In this document: positions 60,648 through 64,000 of the stretch, in pieces
How the letters are laid out: every line of letters starts with the position of its first letter
Position numbering within the stretch: position 1 is the stretch's first letter
Source of the DNA: Heliopora coerulea
Lineage: Eukaryota > Cnidaria > Anthozoa > Scleralcyonacea > Helioporidae
Assembly (NCBI GenBank): GCA_030142905.1
Contig: JASJOG010000156.1
Location: forward strand, 186,001 to 250,000
DNA: 64,000 nucleotides
Reading direction: 5' to 3'
The notes under the pieces: generated by a model
The model's database searches: none
What the model saw: the letters and a program-made list of their open reading frames with translations, nothing else
Told to the model about the DNA's origin: nothing
Position numbers and translations under genes: made by a program

Positions 60648-63135
60648 CAGGGGTGGATCCAGACCGGTTCACTGGGTTTCCAGAAACCCATCAAATTTTA
60701 AAAAATGAGCATGCGCAATGTATTTTCTTTTATTGTGTTTATTATCGCTTCTCCCCGCTGGCACCACCGGGCACCAAATTTGGCGGAATTCACCGCAAAA
60801 TCGAACCAAATGAGCACAGAGGATTCGCGTATGGCGTGAGCCATCGCGTGGAAACTCGGAAACCAGTGCTTCTTGCGTGAAGCCCACGGAAACCCATCGA
60901 AAGTTCATATTATTGGCTAAAACCTCACAGGCAATTAAAGTGAATCCATCGAAACTGTATTTTATTGGTCAAGCACCTTGAATTAAGGTGAACCCATCGC
61001 AAACCCATCATCGATTAGTGCTACAATGTGGCTGCGCGTGGACAGTCCGTGTGTCCCAAATAAGATTGTTATCTTTTTGATATTGGGCTCGTTTACGTGA
61101 CCATTGGCCGATTCTCTCCCGCAGAAAAATTGCGCTTTATTCAGAATGTCTGGGAACCTGACCAGCTCTTTCTCGTTCTAGCGACTTCTGAGAGTGGTGG
61201 AAAACATCGACGGTTCAGGTATGAATGGCTAGTGCGCTTCTCATGGCTATCAAATGATTTCAAACTATTTGGCCATCCTACCTGCAATTCTTCAGCTCTA
61301 TCAAGTTAATTTTGAACTACATGTATTTAGCCTTCCTACCTTCCATTCTGCTGTTGTATTTAGATAATTTTGAACATTTAGCCTTCCTACCTGCGATTCT
61401 GCTGTTGTATGAAGATAATTTTGAACATTTAGCCTTCCTACCTACTATTCTGCTGTTGTATGAAGATAATTTTGAACATTTAGCCTTCCTACCTACTATT
61501 CTGCTGTTGTATGAAGATAATTTTGAACATTTAGCCTTCCTACCTATCATTCTGCTGTTGTATGAAGATAATTTTGAACATTTAGCCTTCCTACCTACCA
61601 TTCTGCTGTTGTATGAAGATAATTTTGAACAATTAGCCTTCCTACCTAACATTCTGCTGTTGTATGAAGATAATTTTGAACATTTAGCCTTCCTACCTAT
61701 CATTCTGCTGTTGTATGAAGATAATTTTGAACATTTAGCCTTCCTACCTATCATTCTGCTGTTGTATGAAGATAATTTTGAACAATTAGCCTTCCTACCT
61801 ATCATTCTGCTGTTGTATGAAGATAATTTTGAACATTTAGCCTTCCTACCTACCATTCTGCTGTTGTATGAAGATAATTTTGAACATTTAGCCTTCCTAC
61901 TTACCATTCTGCTGTTGTATGAAGATAATTTTGAACAATTAGCCTTCCTACCTATCATTCTGCTGTTGTATGAAGATAATTTTGAACAATTAGCCTTCCT
62001 ACCTATCATTCTGCTGTTGTATGAAGATAATTTTGAACAATTAGCCTTCCTACCTACTATTCTGCTGTTGTATGAAGATAATTTTGAACATTTAGCCTTC
62101 CTACCTACTATTCTGCTGTTGTATGAAGATAATTTTGAACATTTAGCCTTCCTACCTACTATTCTGCTGTTGTATGAAGATAATTTTGAACAATTAGCCT
62201 TCCTACCTATCATTCTGCTGTTGTATGAAGATAATTTTGAACAATTAGCCTTCCTACCTACTATTCTGCTGGTTGTATGAAGATAATTTTGAACAATTAG
62301 CCTTCCTACCTACTATTCTGCTGTTGTGTGAAGATAATTTTGAACATTTAGCCTTCCTACCTACCATTCTGCTGTTGTATGAAGATAATTTTGAACAATT
62401 AGCCTTCCTACCTATCATTCTGCTGTTGTATAAAGATAATTTTGAACAATTAGCCTTCCTACCTATCATTCTGCTGTTGTATGAAGATAATTTTGAACAT
62501 TTAGCCTTCCTACCTGCGATTCTGCTGTTGTATGAAGATAATTTTGAACATTTAGCCTTCCTACCTGCAATTCTGCTGTTGTATGAAGATAATTTTGAAC
62601 ATTTAGCCTTCCTACCTACCATTCTGCTGTGGTATCAAGATAATTTTGAACTATTCAGCTTTGCCACCTGCCATTCTGCAGTTATATCAAGCCATTGAGG
62701 TCAATTTTGAATTAGTTCAAGATTTTGAAGTACTGGTATGCACCTCTAGCTAAGCTTGGGTATAAGATCCACCTGAACCTAGTTGTATGGTACAGCTATT
62801 TGTGATGAAACTTTTGGGGAGGTACTCCATAAATCAGTTTTGCACCCTTTGTGCTACAAAAATAATTTGTGAAACACTATCCTTGTAAAATTGTGGCCTC
62901 CAAGGTTTGTACAGTATATCTATTGGGAGATGTAAGTGATGCTAAAATGGTACAATTTGAGGAAAAAAGGTACCTGCATGTTTTCATGAAACGTCTTCTG
63001 AAAATGCAGGAAATTGCATTTCCGAGCATCTAAAATTTCAAAATTTTCCGGGGGAGCATACCCCCGGACCCCCCTACTATTCTCACGCCTGCGGCACTCG
63101 GAAACCACTCACTAAATTTCCTGGATCAATCCCTG
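60648..63135. mobile_element. nested non-autonomous hAT-like element, 2.5 kb
   Basis: The left end CAGGGGTGGATCCAG and the right end, whose reverse complement is CAGGGATTGATCCAG, form imperfect terminal inverted repeats with the CAGGG start typical of hAT elements. AGCATC flanks both ends (60642-60647 and 63136-63141). Only 6 bp are shared, whereas hAT normally makes 8, so the family call is provisional. The right subterminal region has the hairpin-forming GGGGGAGCATACCCCC word. No transposase; the interior is dominated by a 51-bp minisatellite. It interrupts the last codons of the Tigger transposase. Confidence 0.75.
61309..62690. repeat. 51-bp minisatellite, about 26 units
   Basis: Unit landmarks are TTAGCCTTCCTACCTA, TTCTGCTGTTGTATG and AAGATAATTTTGAAC, repeating every 51 bp. 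Units differ at a few sites (CAT/CAA before TTAGCC; ACT, ACC, ATC, GCG or AAC after CCT). Edge units are more diverged than central ones. One extra G near 62271 breaks the plus-strand frame. Because 51 is divisible by 3, open frames of about 320 and 300 codons exist on opposite strands; I do not call a gene from these. Confidence 0.95.
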
Positions 63136-64000
63136 AGCATCTGCTGATTTATCCGACATATAATTACTCTATTTTTATTTAATCAGTGTCTTTCTTCATA
63201 CTGTACTGTATTTTATTAAAAAATGATTCATTGTTACGAATTTTACGCTTCCCCGGTTATTTCGAAACCCCGCTATTTCGAACTTTTTTCCATTTTCCTT
63301 GGGACTTCGAAATGGCGGGGTTCGACTGTATTTTAGGTGACTGTACTCCAGACCTCTCAATACTTCAGCCATCTACTGGACAGTTAACTCTTGATGATAT
63401 GATTGGTGTGTTATTTTGTGTATATTTTGGTATTGCTCTTGGTCTGGTGCTCATTGTGATTGAGTGGTGTGTGGCCTCATACTGGGAGGTTGATCCAACA
63501 GATCCCATGGTAGGGGCATTACAAATAATAAAGTTAAAATTAATATGACCTATCTAGTTCATTTTTGTACTTTTATCATCATGTTACCCCTATTATCCCT
63601 TTTTCACCTTTCCAACTTTTCTCTCATTCATTTCCACCTATATGCAACCACTCATTTCATGCTACTCCAGCTTTAAAACATCCACACTAAATATATTACT
63701 CCCCTGTCAAATTTATACCATTACTGGACAGCAGCAATTAGAAAACAGTGAGCATTTCAAACTTCATTTTCAGACTTAATACTCTAAAATATTTCACTAT
63801 GGTTTTCTTTACCATTTGTCCAGAGACCAAACAGCTGGCGTGAGGCTATGGGAGCACCAATGGGACGAATATGGAGAGATATTTCTAAAAGTTGGTCAAG
63901 CAAATTAAAATGTTGCAAAAAACGAAACCACAACAGCACAGTGAAGGTTACAACTCTTCAGTTAAACAACTCAAAGGAAGATCAAGAGAAGTCAAGAATG

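Larger units (their letters stand above)
59067..63163 (+). pseudogene. pogo/Tigger DDE transposase, disrupted
   Basis: N-terminal CENP-B-type helix-turn-helix (KKLESGIAKKDVAARYKVP...TLSTWI), a second CENP-B-like DNA-binding helix region (SNGWFDRWKGRHGI), then the DDE_1 catalytic core with aspartates in FNADEFGLF, ALIVDNCPAHP and TQPMDHGVI, and an acidic tail ending in NIQRFF, close to the PCNA-binding motif known in pogo. Lesions: no in-frame ATG at the visible start (the frame opens with TTG), TAA at 59625, TAA at 59770, an A8 tract near 59812 that shifts the frame by +1, and an insertion at 60648. The interrupted frame resumes beyond the insert and ends at 63161-63163 after a few codons, so the original stop is identifiable. 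Not functional as it stands. Confidence 0.9.
58029..63328 (+). mobile_element. Tigger/pogo-family DNA transposon, 5.3 kb, with nested insertion
   Basis: The ends are inverted repeats of about 25 bp (CAGTCGAACCTCGCTATTTC against CAGTCGAACCCCGCCATTTC) flanked by TA on both sides (58027-58028 and 63329-63330). Gene B's matching intron reads AAAATGTATTTTAGG without the element, so the boundaries are exact. Subterminal copies of the GCTATTTCGAACT word (58029-58190; 63228-63328) look like transposase-binding repeats. Contents: a divergent 130-aa HIRAN-like ORF, a decayed pogo transposase, and a 2.5-kb hAT-like insertion. Confidence 0.95.
56624..64000 (+). pseudogene. duplicated 3' fragment of receptor gene B (broken; runs off window)
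   Basis: Homology to gene B starts abruptly inside its exon 10 (B about 45418) and continues through introns to the window end. Counterparts are exon 10 (56624-56994), exon 11 (57561-57680), exon 12 with M4 (63337-63509) and exon 13 (63824 onward). It cannot make a channel: it lacks everything before M3, has TAG in the TYTANLAAF motif (56646), TAA at 56766 and a 7-bp duplication near 56815 that shifts the frame. Exons 11-13 look intact, and intron sequence is also highly similar to B, so the duplication is fairly recent. The intron before exon 12 holds the Tigger insertion. A chimeric transcript using exons 11-13 is possible but not shown. Confidence 0.9.

Noticed and set aside
61312..62622. 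About 320- and 300-codon open frames in the 51-bp minisatellite on both strands
   Set aside because: The unit length is a multiple of three, so frames stay open by periodicity. Frames on opposite strands, an unpunished 1-bp insertion and no family resemblance argue against a protein.

Overview
This is eukaryotic, intron-rich, AT-rich animal DNA. Three things point to an invertebrate and most plausibly a cnidarian (anthozoan-like): animal ionotropic glutamate receptor genes with signal peptide, amino-terminal domain and pore; a full-domain PRDM9-type gene; and a mixture of pogo/Tigger, hAT-like, Gypsy and tRNA-SINE repeats. The species assignment is inference; no rRNA, mitochondrial or other diagnostic gene is present.

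Layout. 1-2.0 kb: repeats and unassigned sequence. 2.0-21.9 kb: a tandem satellite with a 168-bp monomer (about 108 copies in the homogeneous core), higher-order periodicities that are multiples of 168 bp, and diverged monomers at both edges lying in the opposite orientation. 21.9-25 kb: microsatellites, a tRNA-derived palindrome and small inverted-repeat elements. 25.0-36.5 kb (minus) and 38.9-47.6 kb (plus): two complete, head-to-head ionotropic glutamate receptor genes (A and B) that I could resolve exon by exon with consistent splice phases (13 coding exons each; about 929 and 970 residues). 50.1-52.9 kb (minus): a seven-coding-exon PRDM9 homologue (about 710 residues) with KRAB-like/SSXRD region, PR/SET domain and a 10-finger C2H2 minisatellite array. 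53.8-56.6 kb (minus): a decayed Gypsy pol. 56.6-64 kb (plus): a second, broken copy of the 3' end of receptor gene B.

The right end is a nest of insertions whose order can be read directly. The duplicated receptor fragment was hit by a 5.3-kb Tigger/pogo element at a TA dinucleotide; the intact paralogue in gene B gives the empty site. The Tigger transposase was in turn hit by a 2.5-kb hAT-like element that carries a 51-bp minisatellite of about 26 units. The Tigger element also carries an intact, divergently oriented 130-aa ORF that resembles a HIRAN domain. This accessory gene, the PRDM9 zinc-finger minisatellite and the inverted satellite architecture are the most interesting parts of the window.

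Functionally, the receptor genes would encode ligand-gated cation channels at the plasma membrane. The PRDM9 homologue would encode a nuclear histone methyltransferase that may position meiotic recombination. The two are not an evident pathway. Exon boundaries were derived by hand from splice consensus, phase and alignment between the paralogues, and have not been checked against transcripts.
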